DNA of 64,000 nucleotides, taken from assembly GCA_916613615.1 (NCBI GenBank), contig OU744730.1, forward strand, positions 37,495,315-37,559,314, read 5' to 3'. How positions within the stretch are numbered: position 1 is the stretch's first letter; the number at the start of each line of letters is the position of its first letter. Under the pieces are notes generated by a model. It was given only the letters and a program-made list of their open reading frames with translations. It had not been told where the DNA came from and did no database searches. This DNA is from Steromphala cineraria. Lineage: Eukaryota > Mollusca > Gastropoda > Trochida > Trochidae. Shown one piece after another: positions 33,674 to 46,106 of the stretch. Position numbers and translations under genes: made by a program.

Positions 33674-35269
33674 AGGTCTTCAAGACTACGTCTGAAGACC
33701 TATTGTTATTATCCGTGTTTTTATTATTATTTTTATTATTTGCACGTTTTTTGTGGCAAATATTCTGAAGAAACGGTTCAAACGAATTTCATGAAATTTT
33801 CAGGGATGCTAGCCCTTGTCATGAACTCGTTTTGTGTTGAGCCCGATTTTTTAATTTCGATTTTGTTTTCGAGTTATCTCCCCTTTAAGGAAAAAACTTC
33901 AAACCATGATTTCTCGGTAACTATGGGAGATAATTACATAAAACTTTCACCAAAATGTGGACAACAACATTTCCCATCGAGGTAGCCCATAGCGGTTTTC
34001 GGCCGTAATAATAGATTTTTTGCTATTTTCGAAAAACTGCAAAATTTCTGAAATTCGCGGTTCTGACGGTCAGTGTCTTTGAAAATCTTCTTCTCACAAA
34101 CGGCAATACCTACAGACTAGTGTGATAGCTCGTTCAAAAGCTGAATGAGTGTGTGAAAAATTTATCTAAGCGAATTTTTAATTTCGACCTGTGACTCGAG
34201 TTATCTGCCCTTGAAGTTCGACATTTTTTTAAGGGTCATTTTTCATGTTACGTTCAAAGGGACATTTCTCTGTAAGGAAATATCAAATGAGAAATCTGTT
34301 AATTGCATTCTGTTCTACAATGATAGTTGAACAAATTCACTACAGATCATTATCATATAAAAGTTGATATTAAAGGAAATTTGTGGACATAAAGAGATTC
34401 TTTACATTTTTCGACGATTTTAACATTTTTCGAGGGTTATTTTACTTTGAGAATTTTAGTTTCAAAACTGTTACAGATAGAAATTTTATCGTTGATGTTT
34501 TGTGAAGCAGATGACTTGAGTAAACAGTAAAAAATATCAACAAGTCGTGATAATTTTTTTTCTGTCCATGACCTGTCCTTGAATATTGCGGATTTTTGAA
34601 AATCCTCATTTTTGGCACATTTCAAAGTTCCACAGTTACTTTACACAGAAACATATCTTTAAATTGATTGAATTTTTACATGCGCTATTCCAGGCACAAC
34701 TTTTGCTATGTTACACTTTATCATAAAAATGTTGATAGTTAAGGAGCTAGAGGGACCAACATGGAGTAGGGGTCTAAAAATCTTCAAATTTCAGTGTTTA
34801 CAATAAAGTTCCAAAGTTCATTACTCCATTACTATTTAAGTTATCAAAAAAAACATACATCTTTGTATGTGGATAAACAAGACCAACATTGTTTCTGATA
34901 TACCTTATCAGTAAAATATCAATAGTTAAAGTATTAGGTTTCATTACATTATACAGGTGTCTGATCAGTCAATTTTACATTACAGCGTTAAATCACATGT
35001 ATCTGGAAAACGGTGATAGATAATTCAACCAAATTTTTTTCTGCTTCTAGGAATGATATTCTCTGAAGAATGATGTCATAGCTGACATTGGCCACCATGA
35101 TTAATTTTTCTGAAAAGTCTTTAACGCTGAATATCAAGTGAAATTTGGTCATTTTGATAATGTATTAGTTACTGTTTACCTCTTAGACAAAAATCATGTA
35201 AAGGTCAAACACTGTGTGAAGGTCAAAGAGGAAGTCTTGAAGACCTAAGTATTGACGCGTCAATCCTAG
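33674..35269 (+). mobile_element. Family A element A6, complete
   Basis: Has the full 5' palindrome (33674-33701), the inverted arm near the 3' end, ATTGACGCGTCAAT (35251-35264) and CCTAG. It is the first member of the nearly identical 1548-bp block. Confidence 0.8.
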
Positions 35270-36817
35270 TATTATTATTTTTATTATTTGCACGTTTTTT
35301 GTGGCAAATATTCTGAAGAAACGGTTCAAACGAATTTCATGAAATTTTCAGGGATGCTAGCCCTTGTCATGTACTCGTTTTGTGTTGAGCCCGATTTTTG
35401 AATTTCGATTTTGTTTTCGAGTTATCTCCCCTTTAAGGAAAAAACTTCAAACCATGATTTCTCGGTAACTATGGGAGATAATTACATAAAACTTTCACCA
35501 AAATGTGGACAACAACATTTCCCATCGAGGTAGCCCATAGCGGTTTTCAGCCGTAATAATAGATTTTTTGCTATTTTCGAAAAACTGCAAAATTTCTGAA
35601 ATTCGCGGTTCTGACGGTCAGTGTCTTTGAAAATCTTCTCCTCACAAACGGCAATACCTACAGACTAGTGTGATAGCTCGTTCGAAAGCTGAATGAGTGT
35701 GTGAAAAATTTATCTAAGCGAATTTTTAATTTCGACCTGTGACTTGAGTTATCTGCCCTTGAAGTTCGACATTTTTTTAAGGGTCATTTTTCATGTTACG
35801 TTCAAAGGGACATTTCTCTGTAAGGAAATATCAAATGAGAAATCTGTTAATTGCATTCTGTTCTACAATGATAGTTGAACAAATTCACTACAGATCATTA
35901 TCATATAAAAGTTGATATTAAAGGAAATTTGTGGACATAAAGAGATTCTTTACATTTTTCGAAGATTTTAACATTTTTCGAGGGTTATTTTACTTTGAGA
36001 ATTTTAGTTTCAAAACTGTTACAGATAGAAATTTTATCGTTGATGTTTTGTGAAGCAGATGACTTGAGTAAACAGTAAAAAATATCAACAAGTCGTGATA
36101 ATTTTTTTCCTGTCCATGACCTGTCCTTGAATATTGCGGATTTTTGAAAATCCTCATTTTTGGCACATTTCAAAGTTCCACAGTTACTTTACACAGAAAC
36201 ATATCTTTAAATTGATTGAATTTTTACATGCGCTATTCCAGGCACAACTTTTGCTATGTTACACTTTATCATAAAAATGTTGATAGTTAAGGAGCTAGAG
36301 GGACCAACATGGAGTAGGGGTCTAAAAATCTTCAAATTTCAGTGTTTACAATAAAGTTCCAAAGTTCATTACTCCATTACTATTTAAGTTATCAAAAAAA
36401 ACATACATCTTTGTATGTGGATAAACAAGACCAACATTGTTTCTGATATACCTTATCAGTAAAATATCAATAGTTAAAGTATTAGGTTTCATTACATTAT
36501 ACAGGTGTCTGATCAGTCAATTTTACATTACAGCGTTAAATCACATGTATCTGGAAAACGGTGATAGATAATTCAACCAAATTTTTTTCTGCTTCTAGGA
36601 ATGATATTCTCTGAAGAATGATGTCATAGCTGACATTGGCCACCATGATTAATTTTTCTGAAAAGTCTTTAACGCTGAATATCAAGTGAAATTTGGTCAT
36701 TTTGATAATGTATTAGTTACTGTTTACCTCTTAGACAAAAATCATGTAAAGGTCAAACACTGTGTGAAGGTCAAAGAGGAAGTCTTGAAGACCTAAGTAT
36801 TGACGCGTCAATCCTAG
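35270..36817 (+). mobile_element. Family A element A7
   Basis: Second unit of the 1548-bp block. 5' palindrome missing, 3' end complete (ATTGACGCGTCAAT at 36799-36812, CCTAG). Confidence 0.8.
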
Positions 36818-38365
36818 TATTATTATTTTTATTATTTGCACGTTTTTTGTGGCAAATATTCTGAAGAAACGGTTCAAACGAATTTCATGAAATTTTCAGG
36901 GATGCTAGCCCTTGTCATGTACTCGTTTTGTGTTGAGCCCGATTTTTGAATTTCGATTTTGTTTTCGAGTTATCTCCCCTTTAAGGAAAAAACTTCAAAC
37001 CATGATTTCTCGGTAACTATGGGAGATAATTACATAAAACTTTCACCAAAATGTGGACAACAACATTTCCCATCGAGGTAGCCCATAGCGGTTTTCAGCC
37101 GTAATAATAGATTTTTTGCTATTTTCGAAAAACTGCAAAATTTCTGAAATTCGCGGTTCTGACGGTCAGTGTCTTTGAAAATCTTCTCCTCACAAACGGC
37201 AATACCTACAGACTAGTGTGATAGCTCGTTCGAAAGCTGAATGAGTGTGTGAAAAATTTATCTAAGCGAATTTTTAATTTCGACCTGTGACTTGAGTTAT
37301 CTGCCCTTGAAGTTCGACATTTTTTTAAGGGTCATTTTTCATGTTACGTTCAAAGGGACATTTCTCTGTAAGGAAATATCAAATGAGAAATCTGTTAATT
37401 GCATTCTGTTCTACAATGATAGTTGAACAAATTCACTACAGATCATTATCATATAAAAGTTGATATTAAAGGAAATTTGTGGACATAAAGAGATTCTTTA
37501 CATTTTTCGAAGATTTTAACATTTTTCGAGGGTTATTTTACTTTGAGAATTTTAGTTTCAAAACTGTTACAGATAGAAATTTTATCGTTGATGTTTTGTG
37601 AAGCAGATGACTTGAGTAAACAGTAAAAAATATCAACAAGTCGTGATAATTTTTTTCCTGTCCATGACCTGTCCTTGAATATTGCGGATTTTTGAAAATC
37701 CTCATTTTTGGCACATTTCAAAGTTCCACAGTTACTTTACACAGAAACATATCTTTAAATTGATTGAATTTTTACATGCGCTATTCCAGGCACAACTTTT
37801 GCTATGTTACACTTTATCATAAAAATGTTGATAGTTAAGGAGCTAGAGGGACCAACATGGAGTAGGGGTCTAAAAATCTTCAAATTTCAGTGTTTACAAT
37901 AAAGTTCCAAAGTTCATTACTCCATTACTATTTAAGTTATCAAAAAAAACATACATCTTTGTATGTGGATAAACAAGACCAACATTGTTTCTGATATACC
38001 TTATCAGTAAAATATCAATAGTTAAAGTATTAGGTTTCATTACATTATACAGGTGTCTGATCAGTCAATTTTACATTACAGCGTTAAATCACATGTATCT
38101 GGAAAACGGTGATAGATAATTCAACCAAATTTTTTTCTGCTTCTAGGAATGATATTCTCTGAAGAATGATGTCATAGCTGACATTGGCCACCATGATTAA
38201 TTTTTCTGAAAAGTCTTTAACGCTGAATATCAAGTGAAATTTGGTCATTTTGATAATGTATTAGTTACTGTTTACCTCTTAGACAAAAATCATGTAAAGG
38301 TCAAACACTGTGTGAAGGTCAAAGAGGAAGTCTTGAAGACCTAAGTATTGACGCGTCAATCCTAG
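36818..38365 (+). mobile_element. Family A element A8
   Basis: Third unit of the 1548-bp block, almost indistinguishable from A7. 3' palindrome at 38347-38360. Confidence 0.8.
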
Positions 38366-39915
38366 TATTATTATTTTTATTATTTGCACGTTTTTTGTGG
38401 CAAATATTCTGAAGAAACGGTTCAAACGAATTTCATGAAATTTTCAGGGATGCTAGCCCTTGTCATGTACTCGTTTTGTGTTGAGCCCGATTTTTGAATT
38501 TCGATTTTGTTTTCGAGTTATCTCCCCTTTAAGGAAAAAACTTCAAACCATGATTTCTCGGTAACTATGGGAGATAATTACATAAAACTTTCACCAAAAT
38601 GTGGACAACAACATTTCCCATCGAGGTAGCCCATAGCGGTTTTCAGCCGTAATAATAGATTTTTTGCTATTTTCGAAAAACTGCAAAATTTCTGAAATTC
38701 GCGGTTCTGACGGTCAGTGTCTTTGAAAATCTTCTCCTCACAAACGGCAATACCTACAGACTAGTGTGATAGCTCGTTCGAAAGCTGAATGAGTGTGTGA
38801 AAAATTTATCTAAGCGAATTTTTAATTTCGACCTGTGACTTGAGTTATCTGCCCTTGAAGTTCGACATTTTTTTAAGGGTCATTTTTCATGTTACGTTCA
38901 AAGGGACATTTCTCTGTAAGGAAATATCAAATGAGAAATCTGTTAATTGCATTCTGTTCTACAATGATAGTTGAACAAATTCACTACAGATCATTATCAT
39001 ATAAAAGTTGATATTAAAGGAAATTTGTGGACATAAAGAGATTCTTTACATTTTTCGAAGATTTTAACATTTTTCGAGGGTTATTTTACTTTGAGAATTT
39101 TAGTTTCAAAACTGTTACAGATAGAAATTTTATCGTTGATGTTTTGTGAAGCAGATGACTTGAGTAAACAGTAAAAAATATCAACAAGTCGTGATAATTT
39201 TTTTTCCTGTCCATGACCTGTCCTTGAATATTGCGGATTTTTGAAAATCCTCATTTTTGGCACATTTCAAAGTTCCACAGTTACTTTACACAGAAACATA
39301 TCTTTAAATTGATTGAATTTTTACATGCGCTATTCCAGGCACAACTTTTGCTATGTTACACTTTATCATAAAAATGTTGATAGTTAAGGAGCTAGAGGGA
39401 CCAACATGGAGTAGGGGTCTAAAAATCTTCAAATTTCAGTGTTTACAATAAAGTTCCAAAGTTCATGACTCCATTACTATTTAAGTTATCAAAAAAAACA
39501 TACATCTTTGTATGTGGATAAACAAGACCAACATTGTTTCTGATATACCTTATCAGTAAAATATCAATAGTTAAAGTATTAGGTTTCATTACATTATACA
39601 GGTGTCTGATCAGTCAATTTTACATTACAGCGTTAAATCACATGTATCTGGAAAACGGTGATAGATAATTCAACCAAATTTTTTTTCTGCTTCTAGGAAT
39701 GATATTCTCTGAAGAATGATGTCATAGCTGACATTGGCCACCATGATTAATTTTTCTGAAAAGTCTTTAACGCTGAATATCAAGTGAAATTTGGTCATTT
39801 TGATAATGTATTAGTTACTGTTTACCTCTTAGACAAAAATCATGTGAAGGTCAAACACTGTGTGAAGGTCAAAGAGGAAGTCTTGAAGACCTAAGTATTG
39901 ACGCGTCAATCCTAG
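38366..39915 (+). mobile_element. Family A element A9
   Basis: Fourth unit, two bases longer through homopolymer changes. 3' palindrome at 39897-39910, followed by CCTAGTT and directly by the 5' palindrome of A10. Confidence 0.8.
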
Positions 39916-39917
39916 TT

Positions 39918-41440
39918 AGGTCTTCAAGACAAGGTCTGAAGACCTATTGTTATTATCCGTGTTTTTCTTATTATTATTTGCACGTTTTTTGTGGCAAGTA
40001 TTCTGAAGAAACGGTTCGATCGAATTTCATGAAACTTTCAGGGATGTTAGCCCGTATCATAAACTCGTTTTGTGTCGAGCCCGATTTTTTAAATTCCATT
40101 TTGTTTTCGAGTTATCTCCCCTTAAAGACAAAACTTTAAACCTCAATTTCTCGGTAACTATGGGAGATAATTTCATAAAACTTTCACCAAAATATGGGCA
40201 ACAACATTCTCCATCGATTGCACCCATAGCAGTTTTCGGCCGTATAAATAGATTTTTTGCTATTTTCGAAAAACTGAATTTTTTGTGAAATTTCGCGGTT
40301 GTGACGGTACGCGTCTTTGAAAATCTTCTCCTCACTAACGGCAATACATACAGACGCATGCTATAGCTCATTTGAAAGCTGAATGAATGCTGTTTAATCG
40401 ATACTTCCTTTTAGGCATCCATTTTCATCGTTTTTTGAGCTACAGCAGTTTCAAAAATGATCTTTTGAAATAAAGGATTTTTATGCGTCACGTTCAAAGG
40501 GGCACCACTATGTAAAGAAATGTCAAAAATGAAATCTGTTTGATGCATTCTGTTCGACAATGATAGTTGAACAAATTCAGTACAGGTCATTATTGTATAA
40601 AAGTTGATATTAAAAGAAGTATGTGGACATAAAGATATTTTTTCTAATTTTCTGCGATTTTAACATTTTTCGAGGGTTATTTTACTTTGGGAATTTTAGT
40701 TTCAAAACTGTTAAAGATAGAAATTTAATCATTGATGTTTTGTGAAGCAGATGTAATGAGTAGACAGAAAAAAATATCAACAAGTCATGATAATTTTTTT
40801 TCTGTCCATGACCAGTTCTTGAATATTGCGATTTTTGGAAAATTTGCATTTTAAGCACATTTCAAAGTTCCACAGTTTCTTTTCAGTACTTTATCATAAA
40901 AATGTTGATAGTTAAGGAGCTAGAAGGACCAACATAGATTAGGGGTCTAAAAATCTTCAAATTTCAGTGTTTTCAATAAAGTTCCCAAATTCATTACTCC
41001 ATTACTATTTAAGTTATCAAAACAAAACATACATCTTTGTATGTGGATTAACAAGACCAACATTGTTTCTGATATACCTTATCAGTAAAATATCAATAGT
41101 TAAAGTGTTAGGTTTCATTACATTACACAGGGGTCTGAAACAGTCAACTTTACACTACAGTTAAATCACATGTATCTCGAAAACGGTCACAGATAACTCA
41201 ACCATTTTTTTCTGCTTCTAGGAATAATATTCTCTGAAGAATGATGTCATAGCTGACATTGGCCACCATGATGAATTTTTCTGAAAAGTCTTTAACACTG
41301 AAAATCAAGTGGCATTTGGTCATTTTCATAATGTATTAGTTACTGTTTACCTCTTAGACAAAAAGTCATGTGAAGGTCAAACACTGTGTGAAGGTCAAAC
41401 AGGAGTCTTGAAGACCTAAGTATTGACGCGTCAATCCTAG
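39918..41440 (+). mobile_element. Family A element A10, complete and more diverged
   Basis: Full 5' palindrome at 39918-39945. 3' palindrome at 41422-41435 with CCTAG. The interior is clearly diverged from A6-A9 and has a deletion near 40885. Contains the GAGTTATCTCCCCTT motif typical of the family. Confidence 0.8.
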
Positions 41441-42968
41441 TTATTATTTTTATTATTTGCACGTTTTTTGTGGCAAATATTCTGAAGAAACGGTTCAAAC
41501 AAATTTCACGAAATGTTCAGGGATGGTAGCCCCTGTTATGAACTCGTTTTGTGTTCAGCCCGATTTTTGAATTTCGATTTTGTTTTCGAGTTATCTCCCC
41601 TTTAAGGAAAAAACTTCAAACCATGATTTCTCGGTAACTATGGGAGATAATTTCATAAAACTTTCACCAAAATGTGGACAACAACATTTCCCATCGATTC
41701 AGCACATAGCGGTTTTCGGCCGTATAAATAGATTTTTTCCTATTTTCGAAAAACTGAAAATTTTCTGAAATTCGCGGTTCTGACGGTGAGTGTCTTTAAA
41801 AATCTTCTTCTCACAAACGGAAATACCTACAGACCAGTGTCATAGCTCGTTCGAAAGCTGAATGAGTGTGTAAAAAATTTATCTAAGCGAATTTTTTATT
41901 TCGATCTGTGACTCGAGTTATCTGCCCTTGAAGTTCGACATTTTTTTGAAGGGTCATTTTTCATGTTACGTTCAAACGGACATTTCTCTATAAGGAAACA
42001 TCAAATAAGAAATCTGTTAATTGCATTCTGTTCTACAATAATAGTTGAACAAATTCACTACAGATCATTATCATATAAAAGTTGATATTAAAGGAAATAT
42101 GTGGACATAAAGACGTTTTTTACATTTTTCGATGATTTCAACAGTTTTCGAGGGTTATTTTACTTTGAGAATTTTAGTTCCAAAACTGTTACAGATAGAA
42201 ATTTATCGTTGATGTTTTGTGAAGCAGATGTAATGAGTAGACAGTAAAAAATGTAAACAACTCATGATAATTTTTCTGTCCATGACCTGTCCTTGAATAT
42301 TGCGATTTCTGGAAAATCCTCATTTTTGGCACATTTCAAAGTTCCACAGTTTCTTTATTAAGAAAAATATCTTTAAATTGATTGTATTTTTACATGCGCT
42401 ATTCCAAGCACAACTTTTGCTATGTTGAACTTTATCATAAAAATTTTCATAGTTAAGGAGCTAGAGGGACCAACATGGAGTAGGGGTCTAAAAATTTTCA
42501 CAAAGTTCCAAAGTTCATTACTCCCTTACTATTTAAGTTATCCAAACAAAACAAACATCTTTGTATGTGGATAAACAAGACCAACATTGTTTCTCATATA
42601 CCTTATCAGTAAAATATCAATAGTAAAAGTGTTAGGTTTCATTACATTATACAGGGGACTGAAACAGTCAACTTTACATTACAGCCTTTAATCACATGTA
42701 ACTGGAAAACGGTGATAGATAATTCAACCAATTTTTTTTCTGCTTCTAAGAATGATATTCTCTGAAGAATGATGTCATAGCTGACATTGGTCACCATGGT
42801 GAATTTTTCTGAAAAGTCTTTAACACTGAATATCAAGTGAAATTTGGTCATTTTCATAATGTATTAGTTACTTTTTACCTCTTAGAAAAAAATCATGTGA
42901 AGGTCAAACACTGTGTGAAGGTCAAAGAGGAAGTCTTGAAGACCTAAGTATTGACGCGTCAATCCTAG
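41441..42968 (+). mobile_element. Family A element A11
   Basis: Starts in the TTATTATT tract (5' palindrome absent), ends with ATTGACGCGTCAAT (42950-42963) and CCTAG. Directly followed by a family B 5' palindrome. Confidence 0.75.
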
Positions 42969-42970
42969 TT

Positions 42971-44263
42971 AAGGATTCAGCCATAAGGCTGAATCCTTAT
43001 TGTTATTGGCGTGTTTATTAAGGATTCAGCCACAAGGCTGAATCCTTATTGTTATTGGCGTGTTTCTTTTTTTTTTTTTTTTTATTATTATTCCACGATT
43101 TTTGTGAACAGGATTCAGACCAAACGGCTGATGCTATCGAAGCCAAATTTCACAGGCTGGTAGACCTTGTTGAGGAATGGCGACAATAAGCTTTTGGGAC
43201 AATTCGGCCCATACATTAAAGGTCCAGTTCGATTCCAAAATCGATAATTTAACATTGATTTTTTTTCCAAATGCACTTAGAGACCTAATTTTTTTTTTTA
43301 AATGTGCGCAATCAAAAATGCTGCAAAAAACGAAATCATGGAAAATTCGTAGGTCACGTGGTTTGGCCGCCATCTTGGATTTAGTGCATTTTTGATCATT
43401 GCCGACCCCACCCACATTTGAAAATCTTCTTCTCTGAAGATACTTGCACTAGAGAGCTGAAATTTATACTCAATGTAGCTGAAGCATTGTAGTTCTGAAT
43501 TTGACTTCTACAAAGTCCTAACTACAATACTTTTCTTGCTGTGATTTTTCAAAGTTGACCAAAATCTAAAAATCGCAAACTTCAAGGGCAGATAACTCAA
43601 AAACCAGACCATAGAATTTTATGATTTTTGCATGAGAGTTAGACATTGGCAAGCCCTTTAAGATAAAAGAATAAAATCGCTCGCGAACAGTCATTTACGG
43701 TCAGGGTCAGAGGTCAAACTTTGCATTTTGGACATGTGGTGTTTTGGTGGGTATGTTTGAAATATCGTAGCTAATCAACGGCATACGATAACGCTTTGTT
43801 CTATACATCATATGAAAGCCAAAAGTCTATAGATTTTTTTAAAATTTGACAGTAAATTTATATATTTGTTTTACATTGAGTTACGGCCCTTTGAATATTG
43901 TCAATTCTGCTTTCGTTTTGAATGCATAGGATACAGGTATGTTAAAAAAGTTGTTAGTCATCAGTGATAGACGACAAATCATTGTTCCATATATCATTAG
44001 AAAGCCAAAAGAATACAAGATCTTTTAAAAATTAACAATAAATTCAGTTACTACATTTACATTGAGTTACGGACCTTTGAATATTGTCAACCCTGCATGT
44101 GTTTTAAATGCATTTGATAACTGTATGTTTGCAAACTTGAATGCGTTACTCATCAACAAAAGACTATTACCCCAGAAGCTTTTGACTGAAATCATTACCT
44201 TTGTGCATAACATTTAACACCATACAGCGCTGAATCCGTTTGTCGTCGCTTGCGACTATATTT
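42971..44263 (+). mobile_element. Family B element B3
   Basis: Two B-type 5' palindromes in a row (42971-42998 and 43020-43047), each with leader ATTGTTATTGGCGTG, then a T-run. The interior is the inverse of 6970-8050 and 9800-10830 and includes the conserved block at 43352-43373. The 3' end has GCTGAATCC (44229-44237), the hairpin GTCGC/GCGAC (44245-44256) and TATATTT. No coding frame. Confidence 0.75.
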
Positions 44264-44325
44264 AGGTCTTCAAGACAAAGTCTGGAAGACCTATTGTTAT
44301 TATCCGATTTCTTCAAGTTCTTTTT
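44264..44325 (+). repeat. Family A 5' end, first copy of a 62-bp direct repeat
   Basis: Family A palindrome variant (AGGTCTTCAAGAC / GTCTGGAAGACCT) plus leader up to a T-run, where B4 interrupts it. The same 62 bases recur at 45249-45310. Confidence 0.85.
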
Positions 44326-45192
44326 AAGGATTCAGCCTTAAGGCTGAATCCTTATTGTTATTGGCGTGTTTTATTATTTTTTTTTTTTTATTCCAGCGAT
44401 TTTGTGACCTCGATTCAGCCAAAACGGCTGATGCTAGGACAATGAAATTTTGGACATTGATGAATCTCTATAAGAAGACGCTCTAATAAGCTTTTGGGCC
44501 AAATCGGTCGACAAATAAAAGGTCAAGGTCGAATCCAAGTTCGAAAAATTAACATGTTTTTTTTTTTCAAAATACAGCTAGAGACTTGAAATTTTACATA
44601 GAGATAGACAATGACATTCTAAGCAAAAAAGGCAATCAGGACGAAGTCGTAGGTCACGTGGTTTGGCCGCCATATTGGATTTTTCAACTTTTCAGAATTT
44701 CCGGACCCCTTGCACCTTTGAGGATCAACTCCTCTGAAGATACTTGCAACAGAAAGCTGAAACTTTGGTATGTTGTAGCTAAGGCATTGGACATTAAAGG
44801 ATACCCTCGAACAAGACTCTACCTTAAATAGTTTTTGCGCTATATGTGTTCAAAGTTGGGTGACTTAATACAATGTGCAACTTTCAAAGGGAGGTAACTC
44901 AAAAAGTTGGACTCAGAATTATGCAACTTTTTCAGGAATGTAAGACTATTATATGTACAAAAGGAATCTATTAAAACATCGATCGCGAACAGTCATTTTC
45001 GTTCAGAATGTTTGATCGAAGTCGATAGAAATAACGTCGGAAAAGAAGAAAAATGCTAAAAAGGCTCCTGAAGCTACACGTGTCGACAGAATTTGATGAA
45101 ACTTTCAGGAATGACTCCTGACATGTTTAGCTTTGTACTGAACACGCTGTTCATGCGGCTGAATCCTGTTGTCGCCGCTTGCGGCTATATTT
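44326..45192 (+). mobile_element. Family B element B4, short copy
   Basis: 5' palindrome at 44326-44353 with the B leader. 3' end with GGCTGAATCCT (45157-45167), the covariant hairpin GCCGC/GCGGC (45174-45185) and TATATTT. At 867 bp it is the shortest complete B copy. It sits in the T-run of a family A 5' end, which looks like the insertion site. The conserved block is at 44652-44673. Confidence 0.75.
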
Positions 45193-45248
45193 AGGTCTTC
45201 AAGACGAAAGTCTGAAGACCTATTGTTTTTATCCGAATTATTATTATT
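45193..45248 (+). other. Isolated family A 5' end
   Basis: A family A palindrome (AGGTCTTCAAGAC, 4-nt loop, GTCTGAAGACCT) and leader, then TTATTATTATT and the next family A palindrome. No body or 3' end follows, so this is a remnant left when a new copy landed in its T-rich tract. Confidence 0.75.
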
Positions 45249-46104
45249 AGGTCTTCAAGACAAAGTCTGGAAGACCTATTGTTATTATCCGATTTCTTCA
45301 AGTTCTTTTTTTCTATTATTATTTGTACTTTTTTTGTGAACGAGCTACAGCAAAAACGGCTGCTTTAAATACGACCAAACTTGGCATGCTGATAGCCCTT
45401 ATATAGGAATAGACATGCGAAGCTTTTGGGCAAAATCGGTTCATCCATTAAAGGTCCAGTTCGAATCCAAATTCGAAAATTTAACATTGATTTTTTTTTC
45501 AAAATGCACTTAGAGACTTGAATTTTTTTTTAAAAGAAGCGCAATGAAAAATAATGAAAGAAAGGAAATCAGGACAAATTCGCAGGTCACGTGGTTTGAC
45601 CGCCATCTTGCTTTTAGTGCATTTTTGACGATTTCCGACCCCACCCGCCTTTGAGAATCTTCTCCTCTGAAGATACTTGCACTAGAGAGCTGAAATTCAT
45701 AGTGAATGTAGCTGAAGTATTGTAGTGTAAAACTTATGTTTTTGTAGATCCTAACGTCAATACTTTTGTTGCTGTGACCTTTCAAAGTTGACCAAAATCG
45801 AAAAATCCCCAACTTCAAGGGCAGATAACTCAAAAACCAGACCGTAGAATTGAATGATTTTTGCATGAGAGTTAGACATTAGCAAGGTCTTCAAGATAAA
45901 AGAATAAAATCGCTCGCGAACAGTCACTTCCGGTCAGGAGGAAGGGTCAAACTTTGCATATTAAAAAGTGATATTTTGCTTGGTATGTTTGAAACCTCTT
46001 TAACAAACATGCATGTGAACGTCAAACATGCATGTGAAGGTCAAACAGTATGTGAAGGTCAAACAGGAATCTTGAAGACCTAAGTACTGCCGCGGCAGTC
46101 CTAG
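45249..46104 (+). mobile_element. Chimeric element A12: family A ends, B-like interior
   Basis: The 5' end is the family A palindrome (45249-45277). The interior (from about 45316) resembles family B: TTTTTTTGTGAACGAGCTACAG, AGTTCGAATCC, and the conserved CACGTGGTTTG block at 45585-45606. The 3' end is family A type, with the covariant palindrome ACTGCCGCGGCAGT (46086-46099) and CCTAG. Confidence 0.75.
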
Positions 46105-46106
46105 TT

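Larger units (their letters stand above)
33722..39915. repeat. 1548-bp near-identical tandem block, 4 copies
   Basis: The terminal palindromes lie at 35251, 36799, 38347 and 39897, i.e. spacing 1548, 1548 and 1550. Copies differ at few positions (poly-T lengths, isolated substitutions such as CATTACTCC to CATGACTCC near 39465). The internal junctions are identical: CCTAG fused to TATTATTATTTTTATT, with the first ~55 bases of the element missing. Small minus-strand frames repeat at exactly this period and are not genes. Confidence 0.95.

Noticed and set aside
34437..39263. Four minus-strand frames of about 60 codons encoding almost the same peptide
   Set aside because: They recur at exactly 1548 bp because the DNA is tandemly repeated. 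The frames are short, lack known motifs and are broken in other family A copies.
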